Assembly (NCBI RefSeq): GCF_017921975.2
Contig: NZ_JAGEMO020000062.1
Location: 23,671-87,670, forward strand
From: Hymenobacter terricola
Lineage (GTDB): Bacteria; Bacteroidota; Bacteroidia; Cytophagales; Hymenobacteraceae
Direction of reading: 5' to 3'
DNA: 64,000 nucleotides
The notes under the pieces are model-generated. The model saw only the letters and a program-made list of their open reading frames with translations, did no database searches and was not told the origin of the DNA. Of the stretch, positions 40,737 through 50,451 are shown piece by piece. The stretch's first letter is position 1. Each line of letters starts with the position of its first letter. The translations under genes were made by a program, and so were the position numbers.

Positions 40737-41961
40737 GTCTGATTTCGCGGGTTTTCCGGCCGATGCCGCGGCGCCACCCACGGCAGAGGCGGCCCTGGAG
40801 GCCCGCCGGGCGCGGAAGCTGTTTCGGCGGTTTGAGCGGCCGGCGCCGTCGGCGGGCCGCACGGCGGCGCTGCACATCGGGCTGTTTCTGGTGACGCTGG
40901 TTACCACCACGCTGGCCGGCATTCAGCTCACGCGGGGCGCTGTCGACTTTTTGCCGCTGGATGTGTTTCAGCTGCGCGGGCCGGCGCTGGGGGCCGAGCT
41001 GCGGCGCGGGCTGTGGTTTGCGCTGCCGTTTCTGGGCGTGCTCACGGTGCACGAGTTTGGGCATTATTTCACGGCCCGCTACAACCGGGTGCGTGCGTCG
41101 CTGCCCTACTACATCCCGTTTCCGATGGGGTTGGGCACGTTTGGGGCCATCATCCGCATCCGGGACCGGATTTTTTCGCGGCGCGAGTTTTTCGATATCG
41201 GGCTGGCCGGGCCGCTGGCGGGGTTTCTGGTGGCGGTGCCGCTGCTGATTTACGGCTTCACGCACCTGCCGCCGCTGGCCTATCTGTTCTCGGTTCATCC
41301 CGAATACGCCCGCTACGGCGCCGATTATGCCCGCCATGTGTACCCGCCCGGCGTGCAAGGCATCACCCTGGCCAAGCCCCTGCTCTACCAATTCCTCGAA
41401 ACCATTTTTGCCGACCCTGCCCGCCTGCCCCATCCCAACGAGCTGATGCACTACCCCGTGCTGCTGGCCGGGGCCCTCAGCCTGTTCTTCACAGCCCTCA
41501 ACCTGCTGCCGATGGGCCAGCTCGACGGCGGCCACATCCTCTACGGCCTGCTGGGCCGGCGGCGGTTCAACCAGCTGGCGCCGGTGCTGTTCGTGGGTTT
41601 TATTTTTTACGCCGGGCTGGGCCTGTTTTCGGTGCGCGAGGGCTGGCAAACCTGGCTCTACGGCGGGCCGGTATACGCGGGCTATCTGGCGCTGATATTC
41701 TGGCGGGTGCTGCCCCGGCCGCACCAGGGACTGCTGCTGGCGGCGGGCATCTGGGCGGCGCAGGTGGCTTGTACGGTCGCCTTCCCCGGCATTTTGGGCA
41801 ACCCCGGCTGGCTGGTGTTTGGGCTGCTGCTGGGCCGCCTCACCGGCATCTACCACCCGCCGGCCCCCGACGAACGGCCGCTGAGCCGGGGACGCCAAGT
41901 GCTGGGCTGGGTGATGGTCGCTATTTTTGTGCTTTGCTTCACGCCCAGTCCATTTAAATAA
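40699..41961 (+). CDS. Site-2-protease-like M50 membrane metalloprotease
   Basis: 420 residues from a GTG at 40699 that overlaps the HAD gene by 38 bases; no good ATG lies in the first 90 codons of the frame. HEFGH at 118-122 is the zinc motif in a membrane helix, and PMGQLDGGHILYG with Asp276 gives the third ligand. FPMGLGTFGAIIRIRD is the conserved loop between them. Six or more membrane segments are seen. Such proteases cut substrates inside the membrane; no PDZ domain is present. Weak start, but the family call is safe. Confidence 0.85.
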   Translation: MPFPENTPLPTPESDFAGFPADAAAPPTAEAALEARRARKLFRRFERPAPSAGRTAALHIGLFLVTLVTTTLAGIQLTRGAVDFLPLDVFQLRGPALGAELRRGLWFALPFLGVLTVHEFGHYFTARYNRVRASLPYYIPFPMGLGTFGAIIRIRDRIFSRREFFDIGLAGPLAGFLVAVPLLIYGFTHLPPLAYLFSVHPEYARYGADYARHVYPPGVQGITLAKPLLYQFLETIFADPARLPHPNELMHYPVLLAGALSLFFTALNLLPMGQLDGGHILYGLLGRRRFNQLAPVLFVGFIFYAGLGLFSVREGWQTWLYGGPVYAGYLALIFWRVLPRPHQGLLLAAGIWAAQVACTVAFPGILGNPGWLVFGLLLGRLTGIYHPPAPDERPLSRGRQVLGWVMVAIFVLCFTPSPFK

Positions 41962-41965
41962 TATT

Positions 41966-42030
41966 TGGTTGCTAGTCAGTAGTTGTTAATTATTAGCACA
42001 CTGACAGCTAACAACTACTAACTACTAATT
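41966..42030. repeat. Family D inverted repeat, copy 1
   Basis: TAGTCAGTAGTTGTTAATTA at 41974-41993 and TAACAACTACTAACTACTAA near 42009-42028 form an imperfect inverted repeat. Similar arms are seen at 49266-49358 and 53608-53684. AT-rich, no coding sign. Confidence 0.5.
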
Positions 42031-42149
42031 AAACAGAGGCCAATCATACGAAATGCCGTCCATCCTGCGGAGCTTAGCGTAGTTATTTTACCGTTGTCTT
42101 ATTCCCCCTCTTGCTGCCGCCACGTCAGCGCCCTCCCGTCACTTTCTGC

Positions 42150-42788
42150 ATGATTTTCAACCAAAAACAGCTATTTCAGGGCACCACGCACATTGCGCTG
42201 CGGGCCGAAAGCCTTTACGTGTGCAAGCGCAACCCCCAGGGCGTGGCCACGCTCGAAACCGAAGTCCCCTACGAAGAGATTCTGCCCATCAAATCCGGTG
42301 AGCACCGTCACATTCCCACCAACCAGCTGCTGCTCACGGCGCTGCTGCTGCTGGTGCTGGGCTATGGGCCGTGGAGCACGCTGCTGGCCACGGGCCAGGC
42401 CACCAACGCGCTGTATTCCTGGGGAGCAATTTTTGCGCTCAACGCCCTGGCCTTCTGGCTGCGTTTTGAGCAGCAGTGGTGCACTTTCCGCCTGCAAACG
42501 GCCCATCTGGCCATCACGCTGGCCGGCCGGCCCTGGCAGCGCAAGCAGTTCCGGGCCCTGGTTGCGGAGCTGGAGCGCCGCACCAAAACCTACCTGCGCG
42601 ACGAATACGGCCAGGTTAACCCCCTGGGCTTCATCGAGCCGCAGCTGCGCCGCGTGGCCTGGCTGCACGAGCTGGATGTGCTCAGCGCCCGCGAAGCCCA
42701 GGCCCTGAGCACGCGCCTCACCGGCCGCCGCAACACCGACACGCTCAAGAGCATGGGCCAGGAGCTGGAAGCACCGTATCTGAATTAG
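42150..42788 (+). CDS. Hypothetical membrane protein
   Basis: 212 residues from the second ATG (MIFNQKQLFQGTTHIALRAE). The earlier in-frame ATG at 42111 adds 13 unlikely residues. Two membrane segments, LLLTALLLLVLGYGPWSTLL and ALYSWGAIFALNALAFWLRF, follow a PH-like beta region; a charged helical C-terminus ends the protein (LVAELERRTKTYLRDEYG). No family recognised. Confidence 0.65.
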   Translation: MIFNQKQLFQGTTHIALRAESLYVCKRNPQGVATLETEVPYEEILPIKSGEHRHIPTNQLLLTALLLLVLGYGPWSTLLATGQATNALYSWGAIFALNALAFWLRFEQQWCTFRLQTAHLAITLAGRPWQRKQFRALVAELERRTKTYLRDEYGQVNPLGFIEPQLRRVAWLHELDVLSAREAQALSTRLTGRRNTDTLKSMGQELEAPYLN

Positions 42789-42883
42789 AGCCTGACAAAA
42801 GGCCGTATTTGTGAGAAGACAGGACGCAATAATTTGTCCTCATCCAAGCGGCTTAAAGTGGCAATCAGCCCTTTTTCAGACAA

Positions 42884-42920
42884 CAAAAAGCCCCGACTCA
42901 TCCAGAGTCGGGGCTTTTTG
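42884..42920. terminator. Bidirectional Rho-independent terminator
   Basis: Arms CAAAAAGCCCCGACT (42884-42898) and AGTCGGGGCTTTTTG (42906-42920) with a short loop, flanked by A and T runs on both sides. It lies between the convergent genes ending at 42788 and 43013. Confidence 0.9.
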
Positions 42921-43012
42921 CATTAATCAGGCTAGTCGGCTTCTGGAGGACGAAATAGCCGGGCTGAACTTCGTTTGCCACGGCCTGCGGCCGTGCAACC
43001 ACGAGGCCGCTC

Positions 43013-46000
43013 CTACTCCCGCGTTACCCGCAAGGTTTGGGTGGCACCGTCGAGCACCAGGCGCACGAGGTACACGCCGGCGGCTAGGCGGCCGGCTTCG
43101 GGCAGGGCTACTGCGCTCAGGCCGGCGGGCATGGAAACGGTGCGCTGCACCAGCAGGCGGCCGGCGAGGTCGTACACGGCCACGGAAGCGGTGGGCAGCG
43201 ACCGCGCGGCTTGCACCGAAAGCGAGAACCCCGCCGCCCCAAAAGGCACCGGCTGGGCCTGCACGATGAAGCCCGCCGAGGCGGCGCTGCGAGTGGGCAG
43301 GATGGCGGCGGGCGTGCTCAGCGTCCAGGTACCGGAGATGGCGGAAACGCCTTCCACGTAGTTCAGGCTGGTGCTTTGGGCCGAGGCGGCGATGGGCGTC
43401 CAGGGGCCGGCCAGCGTACCGGCCCGGAAAGGCTGGAGGCTGCTTTCGGCCAGGCCGTTCAGCTCGGCGTCGCGGTAGTTCAGCCGCACGGTGGCGCTCA
43501 CCACAATAGTGGGAATGTAGTCGAGGACGAAGTAGCGCCGGATGCTGGTGCGGCCCGGAGCCCGGCCAATGGCCTGGTCGGTGATGCGGACGAGGCTCAC
43601 GGCACCGGGGCTGGAAAGCGCCTGGCTCAGCATCAGGCCCACCCCGCCAAAGTCCTGGCTGCCATTCACGGCCAGGACGCCCGTGGCCTGCACGCGCCCC
43701 GAAACGTAGGCATCAGCCGTTTCGGTGATGGTCGCGCCCTGGGTTAGGGTAAGGGCCGAAGCCTGGGTTTTCAGGATGCCCCGCTGCATAATGACGGCCG
43801 TTCCCACAGTCAGGCTTTGGGCCAAACGGGCCGTATCAGCGGCGGCGGGCAGGTTTACCAGCAGGCGCGGCACGCTCAGGGAGTTGGCCGTGGGCGCATT
43901 CAGCACCACGGCGGAACCGCGCAGGCTGAGAACCCCAGTGGTGCCCGCGATGGTGGCCCCGGCTTCCAGGGTCAGACTGCCATATACTTCCAGGGTGCCC
44001 CCGTTGAGGGCCAGGGCGGTACCGGCGCGCAGGGTGAGGTTGCGCACCTGCACGAGGCCGGCGCTGAGCACGGGCTGCGCGTTGTTGGCGCCGCGCACTT
44101 CGGCATCGGTGGTGGGGGTGGGCAGGCAGGTCCAGTTGGCGGCCAGGGCCAGGTCGGCGTTCTGCCGCAGGTGCCACTCGGGGCCGGGGGCCACGCGCAC
44201 GTTCACGGTGTCGCGGAAGGTGCAGCCGCCGGCACTGGTGGTACCGATGTAGCGGTAGCGGCCGGGCGTGGTGGGCACGGCGGCCAGCACGTTGCTACCC
44301 GTGGCGGTGAGGCCGTTCGGGCCGCTCCAGGTCACGCTGTTGTCACGGGCAACGAGGCTCCAGGCCGTGACGGGGCCGACATCGGCCGGGCCGCCATCGA
44401 CGACGAACAGGTTCCAGGTGCCGTTTTGCGGCGCGGCGCGCAGCTTGGCGAAGCCCGTGGGCTCGTCTACCTGCCAGCTGCCCAGGAAAGGGGCCACGCC
44501 GAGGCCCAAAGCCCGGGCTCCCACCGAATCCACAAAAAGGGTGTTCTGGTAGTTCTGGCCCGCGCCGCCGTTCATGCGGCTCAGCAGCACGCGGGTACCA
44601 TCGGGGGCTTCCACGTACAGCGTGAGGTCGCCGGTGTAGGTGTGGGTGATGCTCACGCGGATGCCGCGCAGGTCGAAAAAGCCTTCGGCCGGGCCCGCTA
44701 CGGTGAGCGGAATGCGCACACCCACGGGGTTATTGTCCGGAATCTGCACGCTGCCGGTGAACTGGTACGGGCCGGTCAGCTGGTTTTCGAAGGGGCGGCT
44801 GCGCAGGCGCGTGGTACCGCCGGCGCAGGCCACGGAGTCGATGCCGGCGGGCGCGGCGGCCACCGGGCGGCGGGCCATCACGGTCACGGTTTGCTGGGCG
44901 GCGCAGTTCGAGCCGGGCGTGGACGTGCTCACGGTGTAGCGCAGGCGGCCAGCCACGGTGGGCGTGGTGCGGCGGCGCTTGCCGGTGGCGGCGTAGCCGC
45001 CCGGCCCCAGCCACAGATACGCCTGGCCGGCCACGCTGTCGTCGGCCGTCACGCGCAGGTCGATGGGACTAAAGCCCTGGCCGCGCCCGGCGCACAAGTC
45101 CGTTTGCAGGGCCGAGGCCGCCAGCACGGGCTGGCTCACGCTTACGCTCACGGCCTGGGCGCTGGTGCAGCCGAAGAACGGGTCCGAAGCCAGCACCGTG
45201 TAGCGGTACGTGGCTGTGCCGCCGCCCACCGGCCCGGCTGGCGCGGTGGTAGCCACGAGACCGGCCGACTCCACGCCCGGCCCAACCCAGCGCACGGAAG
45301 GCACATCAGCCGGCAAGCGGTTGAAAAGCAATTCGACCAGCTCCACGTTGCCGGCGCTGCCCACCTGTCCGTCCTTGGCTTCGAGGTTGATGGCCACCAA
45401 GGTGCCGCTCGTAACCAGGCTCGCAAAGGGCGACGAGGGCAGGAACGTGCCCGTGAGCGTGGTGCCGCTCATAGTAGCCGGCAGGGCTGTCGGCGCATTA
45501 TCGGCAAAAGTGAGGTCAAGAGTGGCGGGCGCGGTGCCGACCGCCGTGGGCAGGGCCGCGGCCAGGTCCAGATACGCGACGGCAAACGAGCTGTTGCGCA
45601 CGGCCAGGCGCAGGGCCACCTGGCCGGGTTGGGCGTGGGTGAGGCGCACCCGCACCCCGGCCAGGCCGCTGTAGTTGCGGTAAGTGCTTTCGAGGCCGTG
45701 CTGCAGGGTGGCGCCGCTCACCACGGTGGTGCTGTACACGGGCACGGCGGTGAAAGCGGTGGCCCCGTCGGGCAGCGCCGTGACAATGGAGTTGCGCAGG
45801 CGCCGGGTGGCCGAAAATGTGGCCGTAGATGTCAGGGTTAAGGTATTGCCGGCGCAAATGCTGGTGGCCGAAGCTGCGGCAGTGAGCGTAGGCACGTCAT
45901 CGGTGGGGCACTGGGCCTGGGCCCCGGCCGGAGCGGCGGCGCTGTTGCCCAGGCCCACGGCGTACCAGGCGTCGGTCACGGCCGTTACTTCGGCCGAGCC

Positions 46001-47689
46001 GGCCCCGAATAAATCCGTGGCGGCCTGAATGGTAAACACCCGCGCCGAGCGGTAGTCGGAGTTGGGCGTGAGGTAGAGGCGCTCGGTACGGTAGGCAATG
46101 CGGGCGGCTTTGGCGATGCCGATGCCCGTTACGCTATACGCTTGCTGCTGCTCGTTCACGCCGGTTTTGCCCACGCTCAGGATGTAGTACCAGTGGTTGA
46201 GCACGCCGGAGTTGGTGTGCACACCGCCATTATCGGCGGTGCCGAAGCCCCAGAGGCGCCCCCGGTAGTTGGACGGGCACGGCGAGAGCACGCTGGTGGT
46301 TTGCGGGTCGCTCATCGAGCGCAGGCCGCCCGAGGTCAGGCAAATGTCCTCGCCCACAATCCAGGTTTGCTTGGTGGGGTCGACGTAGTTTTCAATGGTA
46401 GCGCCCCAGATGTCGGAAAAGCCTTCGTTCAGCGCCCCCGACTCGTTCAGATACACCAGTCCGGCCGTGGCCTGGCACACGCCGTGGCCGGTTTCGTGGG
46501 CGCACACGTCCAGCGCCGTGAGGGGGCGAAACAGCGAGGCCCCGTCGCCGTAGCGCATGGCCGAGCCGTTCCAGTTGGCGTTGTCGTAGTTGGCCGAGAA
46601 GTGCACGTAGTTAATCAGCTTGCCCCCGTTGGCGTCCCAGGAGTTGCGGCCGTGCACGGTCATCCAGTAGTCATACACCTGCGTCGAGCCAAAATGCGCG
46701 TCGAGGGCCGCGTTGTCCCTGGCCGCGTTGTTGAATTCGGCCGCCGTCCAGTTGTTATCGGCATCGGTGAAATCCACGCCGGCCGTGAGCACGGTGCCGT
46801 TGTGCAGGTTGTAGGTTTCGATGCCGGCGGCGCGGGTGTAGTCGCGCAGCCGGTAGCTGCCGCTGAACAGGTCGGTGGCTACCTGGCGGCTGCCCACGTA
46901 GCGCGTGGCAAACGTGCCGGTAGCCGTCGATTTCACCCCGCGCTGGCCGGCCGGGCGCAGCGCGACGGCCGCCGCAGTGTGGGCCACCGCCGTCGCGGCC
47001 GGCACCAGTCCGTTGGCGTGTTTGATGATGGCATCCGTCAGCACCACGGCGCCGGAACGGGCGTCCACGTACACCAGGGCCCGGCTTTCGGGCTGCTGGG
47101 CGTAGATATTGAACTTCCAGGCCAGCACCAGCGGGCGCCGGGCGGGGTCGGCCACGCGGTAGTCTTCCACCACCACCAGCTCGCCGCTAGGGCGGTAAGT
47201 GGCGGCTGGGTTTTGGGTTTCGCGCTTCAGGCCGGCTTCCTCGGCGGCATCGTCCCACATGTAGCGGCGGGCGCCCACGGCGGCCAGGCCGCGCTGCAAC
47301 GCGGCGGCCGCGCTCAGCGCCGGCTTGGTGCTGAGCGTGGCGGGCACGGGCTTGAACTCGCCACTGAGCACCCCGGCGGCGCGGTGCACCGTGTACACGC
47401 CGTGCTCCACTTTCACGCCGTTGAAATATTGCTGAAACCGCTCGTGGCGCTGGCCCAGCTCGTCGGTTTCCACGCGCAGGGCGCGAAGGTCGTCGGCGGG
47501 GCGCAGGGCCAGCTCCTGGCGCAACAGCTCGCGGCTATCGGGGGGCAGCTGGCGCAGTGCGGCGGCCTCTTTGGTGGGCAGCTGCCGCAGCTGCGGGCCG
47601 CCATCGGGCAGCAGGGTTTGGGCGGAAACGGCGGCAGCGGCCAGCAATGGCAGCATTCCGAACAGCCCGGCGCGTAGAGGTTTTTGCAT
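43013..47689 (-). CDS. Giant secreted M4 (thermolysin-like) metalloprotease with P-domain and T9SS tail
   Basis: 1558 residues. Sec signal to about residue 24; FTP/PepSY propeptide about 40-230. The M4 catalytic domain follows, with HETGH at 398-402, the Glu ligand E422 in NESGALNEGFSDIWG, and GVHTNSGVLNHWYYIL; it ends near 585. About 615-900 are unassigned beta modules, then a proprotein-convertase P-domain (IPDNNPVGVRIPLTVAGP to GPVTAWSLVARD) and a chain of T9SS-protein modules, and the last 80 residues have YDLAGRLLVQRTV and LAAGVYLVRLVLDG, a type A sorting domain. It should be secreted across the outer membrane. Preceded by a possible promoter at 47721-47749. Confidence 0.92.
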   Translation of the reverse strand: MQKPLRAGLFGMLPLLAAAAVSAQTLLPDGGPQLRQLPTKEAAALRQLPPDSRELLRQELALRPADDLRALRVETDELGQRHERFQQYFNGVKVEHGVYTVHRAAGVLSGEFKPVPATLSTKPALSAAAALQRGLAAVGARRYMWDDAAEEAGLKRETQNPAATYRPSGELVVVEDYRVADPARRPLVLAWKFNIYAQQPESRALVYVDARSGAVVLTDAIIKHANGLVPAATAVAHTAAAVALRPAGQRGVKSTATGTFATRYVGSRQVATDLFSGSYRLRDYTRAAGIETYNLHNGTVLTAGVDFTDADNNWTAAEFNNAARDNAALDAHFGSTQVYDYWMTVHGRNSWDANGGKLINYVHFSANYDNANWNGSAMRYGDGASLFRPLTALDVCAHETGHGVCQATAGLVYLNESGALNEGFSDIWGATIENYVDPTKQTWIVGEDICLTSGGLRSMSDPQTTSVLSPCPSNYRGRLWGFGTADNGGVHTNSGVLNHWYYILSVGKTGVNEQQQAYSVTGIGIAKAARIAYRTERLYLTPNSDYRSARVFTIQAATDLFGAGSAEVTAVTDAWYAVGLGNSAAAPAGAQAQCPTDDVPTLTAAASATSICAGNTLTLTSTATFSATRRLRNSIVTALPDGATAFTAVPVYSTTVVSGATLQHGLESTYRNYSGLAGVRVRLTHAQPGQVALRLAVRNSSFAVAYLDLAAALPTAVGTAPATLDLTFADNAPTALPATMSGTTLTGTFLPSSPFASLVTSGTLVAINLEAKDGQVGSAGNVELVELLFNRLPADVPSVRWVGPGVESAGLVATTAPAGPVGGGTATYRYTVLASDPFFGCTSAQAVSVSVSQPVLAASALQTDLCAGRGQGFSPIDLRVTADDSVAGQAYLWLGPGGYAATGKRRRTTPTVAGRLRYTVSTSTPGSNCAAQQTVTVMARRPVAAAPAGIDSVACAGGTTRLRSRPFENQLTGPYQFTGSVQIPDNNPVGVRIPLTVAGPAEGFFDLRGIRVSITHTYTGDLTLYVEAPDGTRVLLSRMNGGAGQNYQNTLFVDSVGARALGLGVAPFLGSWQVDEPTGFAKLRAAPQNGTWNLFVVDGGPADVGPVTAWSLVARDNSVTWSGPNGLTATGSNVLAAVPTTPGRYRYIGTTSAGGCTFRDTVNVRVAPGPEWHLRQNADLALAANWTCLPTPTTDAEVRGANNAQPVLSAGLVQVRNLTLRAGTALALNGGTLEVYGSLTLEAGATIAGTTGVLSLRGSAVVLNAPTANSLSVPRLLVNLPAAADTARLAQSLTVGTAVIMQRGILKTQASALTLTQGATITETADAYVSGRVQATGVLAVNGSQDFGGVGLMLSQALSSPGAVSLVRITDQAIGRAPGRTSIRRYFVLDYIPTIVVSATVRLNYRDAELNGLAESSLQPFRAGTLAGPWTPIAASAQSTSLNYVEGVSAISGTWTLSTPAAILPTRSAASAGFIVQAQPVPFGAAGFSLSVQAARSLPTASVAVYDLAGRLLVQRTVSMPAGLSAVALPEAGRLAAGVYLVRLVLDGATQTLRVTRE

Positions 47690-47720
47690 AAATAAGCTGG
47701 GGTTGGGGACTAGGGGTGGC

Positions 47721-47749
47721 TAAAGATAACAACATTGCTATGCCACCAA
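47721..47749 (-). promoter_or_regulatory. Possible Bacteroidota promoter of the M4 protease gene
   Basis: On the minus strand TTG is followed 18 bases later by TATCTTTA, close to the TTG / TAnnTTTG consensus of the primary sigma factor; the last G is replaced by A. The gene start is 31 bases downstream. Confidence 0.35.
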
Positions 47750-47930
47750 TTTTCCGAACCGCTCAGCCAACCATCCAGCCTGCACCGCCGAGTAGAGAAA
47801 AGCCAGCTGCGTTGCGCAGAGTGCGATACAGGGGACCGTTTTTTTTCGGTGCAGGCCCGGACAGCGGTGATTTTCTCACTGCCTTATGCGGCCGCCGCCG
47901 TTATTTTCTATCTTTAATAACTCTCCCGTT

Positions 47931-47938
47931 TACCTTTG
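47931..47938 (+). promoter_or_regulatory. Possible -7 box of the 126-residue gene
   Basis: TACCTTTG fits TAnnTTTG exactly and stands 31 bases before the GTG start; a weak T-rich -33 region lies near 47903-47914. Confidence 0.4.
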
Positions 47939-47969
47939 CTGCAGTGGGCACCCGCCCGCCATTCTGCCC

Positions 47970-48350
47970 GTGAACCGCTTTCTGGCTTTTTTCCTCATCG
48001 CCCTCATGCTGCTCCAAACCCTGGGGCAGGAGGTGCTGGTCGTGGATTATCAGCTCAACAAGGCCCGCATCACCGAGCTGTACTGCGTGAACAAGGCCCG
48101 CCCGATGCTGCACTGCAACGGCAAGTGCCACCTCGCCCAGCAGCTGCGCAAAGCCGAAGGCGGCGACAAAAAAGCCCCTACCGAGGCCCTGGCCAAAGTA
48201 AAATACGAAGTGCTGCCCACGGCCGCCTTCGCCCTGAGCCCGCCGCCGCGGTGGCGGCAGCCCACCCGGCGCTACCCAACCCTACTCCCGGCGCATTGCG
48301 CCGCCGGGCCCGGCGCGGACGTGTTCCGTCCCCCGCTCCCACTAGCCTGA
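47970..48350 (+). CDS. Small CxxxxxxxxC protein, probable metal-related
   Basis: 126 residues from GTG 47970 (VNRFLAFFLIALMLLQTLGQ), which gives a signal-anchor; the longer upstream frame is not supported. The mature part has YCVNKARPMLHCNGKCHLAQQ, a Cys-rich block that recurs in small Bacteroidota proteins. It is followed by a Lys/Ala region and a Pro-rich tail. Next to MbnP- and CDICGC-type genes on the same strand, so a role in copper handling is plausible but not shown. Confidence 0.7.
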   Translation: MNRFLAFFLIALMLLQTLGQEVLVVDYQLNKARITELYCVNKARPMLHCNGKCHLAQQLRKAEGGDKKAPTEALAKVKYEVLPTAAFALSPPPRWRQPTRRYPTLLPAHCAAGPGADVFRPPLPLA

Positions 48351-48490
48351 TTTTGGGTCCGATTCTTCCTGCCCAGCCGGAAGAATAGCCCTTTTGCTGC
48401 CCAGCCGTTCCATCCAGCGGCCGGGTAGCTGGCGCGCGTTCGCGGGCCGCTTATTCAATCAGCTATTGGTTTTTCCCTCCTTCATTTTCG

Positions 48491-49261
48491 ATGAAACGTT
48501 TCCCTGTTTTCGCTTTTGCGGTCCTGCTGGCCCTGGCCACTTTTGGCCTGAATGGCTGCAAAAAAGACGAACCCGTGGCCAATACCGGCGAATTCACCCT
48601 GCACCTGGAAAACGTGGTCGGGACCGCGCCGCTCGACCTCGATGCCACGACTTACCACAATGCCAACGGCGACAATTTCACCGTCAGCACTTTCAAATAC
48701 TACATCTCCAACGTTACGCTGCGCAAGGCCGATAACTCCAGCTACCTCGTGCCCAACAGCTACTTTCTGGTGGACCAGTCCAAGGCAGAATCGCAGGACC
48801 TGCTGATGAAAAACGTGCCGGTGGGCGACTACACGGGCATTTCCTTTACGGTGGGCGTGGACAGCGCCCGCACCAAAGCCGGCAATTTCACCGACGTGCT
48901 CAATGCCAACAACGGCATGTACTGGGACATGAACGGGCCGGAATTCATCAACCTGAAGCTGGAAGGCCGCTCTCCGCAGGCCCCCTCCAGCGGGCTGATT
49001 TTCCACATTGCCGGCTACAAGCACTCCACTACCAACACCATCCGGACCGTGACGCTGCCCTTCCCGGCCGTGAGCCTGCTGATTCGGCCCGACCACTCGC
49101 CCGAAATCCACACCAGCGCCGACGTGCTGAAGATGTTTACCGGCGTCAACCCGATAAGCTTTGCCACCATTTACAACACCATGGGCGGCCCCAATTCGGT
49201 GAAAGTGGCTGATAACATTGCCGCCGGCATGTTCACCGTCGAGCACATTCACGCCAATTAG
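48491..49261 (+). CDS. MbnP-family lipoprotein (copper-binding family)
   Basis: 256 residues. Lipoprotein leader MKRFPVFAFAVLLALATFG with the lipobox LNGC. The mature protein has the MbnP pattern: TFKYYISNVTLRKADNSSY, YFLVDQSKAES, GISFTVGVDSAR, then GMYWDMNGPEFINLKLEG. MbnP proteins bind copper in the periplasm and are usually paired with MbnH, a diheme enzyme; here no MbnH gene is adjacent. Anchored in a membrane leaflet by the lipid. Family call is firm, function by family. Confidence 0.85.
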   Translation: MKRFPVFAFAVLLALATFGLNGCKKDEPVANTGEFTLHLENVVGTAPLDLDATTYHNANGDNFTVSTFKYYISNVTLRKADNSSYLVPNSYFLVDQSKAESQDLLMKNVPVGDYTGISFTVGVDSARTKAGNFTDVLNANNGMYWDMNGPEFINLKLEGRSPQAPSSGLIFHIAGYKHSTTNTIRTVTLPFPAVSLLIRPDHSPEIHTSADVLKMFTGVNPISFATIYNTMGGPNSVKVADNIAAGMFTVEHIHAN

Positions 49262-49265
49262 CTTT

Positions 49266-49358
49266 TCATTGTCAGGTGCTCGTTGCTCGTTGTCAGCTTC
49301 AGTTGGAGCCTCTTTTTACGGTTTGACCAACAGCGGACGACTAGCAACGAGCAACTAT
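49266..49358. repeat. Family D inverted repeat, copy 2
   Basis: GTGCTCGTTGCTCGTTGTC at 49276-49294 and GACTAGCAACGAGCAAC near 49339-49355 form an inverted repeat. Same arms as the copy at 53608. It sits between the MbnP-like gene and the barrel gene and could fold in the transcript. Confidence 0.65.
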
Positions 49359-49374
49359 AATCCTTGATTCCGGC

Positions 49375-50382
49375 ATGAAATACCTCGCCCTTTTTCTCCT
49401 CGGTGCCCTGCTGTTGCTGGCGCCGCGCCCCGGCCGGGCCTGCGACATTTGCGGCTGCTTCATGGGCATCACGCCCTACGACAACCAGAGCGGTTTCAGC
49501 CTGATGCACCGCTACCGCATCTTCAACGGCTACCAGGCGCTGGGCCAGTCGGCGCGGTTTTTCCCCAGTGGCGCGCGGCCGTTTTTCCCCTCGCCCTTCA
49601 ACGGCGACACCGGCTACCACCACGACCACCACGGCGACCCCACCGATTTCGAGGCCTTTCGGGTCATCGAATTGCGGGGCAAATACTTCCTCTCAAGGCG
49701 CGTGGAGCTGAACGCCTTCGTGCCCTACGTGATGAACACCTCGCAGATAAACGGCAAGCAACTCAACTCCTCGGGCGTGGGCGACGTGACGGTGTTTGCC
49801 GGCTACCACCTCATCCGGGCCATCGAAACGGCCGGGGTGCAGAGCCGGCTCATCGTGGGCGGCGGCCTGAAGCTGCCCACCGGCGAGTACACCCGCCAGA
49901 ACGCCCAGGGCCAGCGCTACCCGCTGCTCAACCAGGTGGGCACCGGCACCACCGACGGCTTCGTGTACGCCAACTACATCGGCAGCTACCGCAGCTTTGG
50001 GCTGAGCGTGAACAGCAGCTACCGGCGCTCGACGGAAAACACGTTCCGCAACAGCCTGGCCCCGAGCACGGCCACCTACGCCAGCCTGTTCTACCGCGTG
50101 CCGCTGGGCGAAAACTGGCAGATTTACCCCTCGGCGCAGTTTTTTTACGAAAAAACCAAGGGCGAAATGCTCGAAGGCCAGCTCACCGGCGAGCACGCCA
50201 TGAACAACGCCCTGCTGGGCCCCGGCCTGGATGTGTACTACAAAAACGTGTCCTTCAACACCAGTTTCCAGCTGCCCATCTACACCGCCGAAACCGACCA
50301 CCCGGCCAGCGCCGGCCGCTTCGTGGTGTCGGTGGGCTACAGCTTCAAGCAGACGAAATATCTGCTGCACGGCAAAAGCTGA
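49375..50382 (+). CDS. Outer-membrane beta-barrel protein with CDICGC N-terminus
   Basis: 335 residues. Sec signal to about residue 22 (FLLGALLLLAPRPGRA), then CDICGCFMGITPYDNQ at the mature start. The DTGYHHDHHGDP segment is His-rich. The rest is a long run of amphipathic strands ending FVVSVGYSFKQTKYLLHGKS, as in a transporter-like barrel. CDICGC barrels accompany MbnP genes in Bacteroidota and are thought to be metal-related. Localisation is inferred from strand pattern. Confidence 0.75.
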   Translation: MKYLALFLLGALLLLAPRPGRACDICGCFMGITPYDNQSGFSLMHRYRIFNGYQALGQSARFFPSGARPFFPSPFNGDTGYHHDHHGDPTDFEAFRVIELRGKYFLSRRVELNAFVPYVMNTSQINGKQLNSSGVGDVTVFAGYHLIRAIETAGVQSRLIVGGGLKLPTGEYTRQNAQGQRYPLLNQVGTGTTDGFVYANYIGSYRSFGLSVNSSYRRSTENTFRNSLAPSTATYASLFYRVPLGENWQIYPSAQFFYEKTKGEMLEGQLTGEHAMNNALLGPGLDVYYKNVSFNTSFQLPIYTAETDHPASAGRFVVSVGYSFKQTKYLLHGKS

Positions 50383-50451
50383 GCGCTGGGAACCCACGAA
50401 CAAAAAGTGCGTAGGTATTCGAATCCAGCCACTTTTCCCTTCTTTTCAGCT

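Noticed and set aside
46142..47677. 511-codon plus-strand ORF opposite the M4 protease
   Set aside because: Antisense shadow; the minus-strand frame has signal, propeptide and catalytic motifs.
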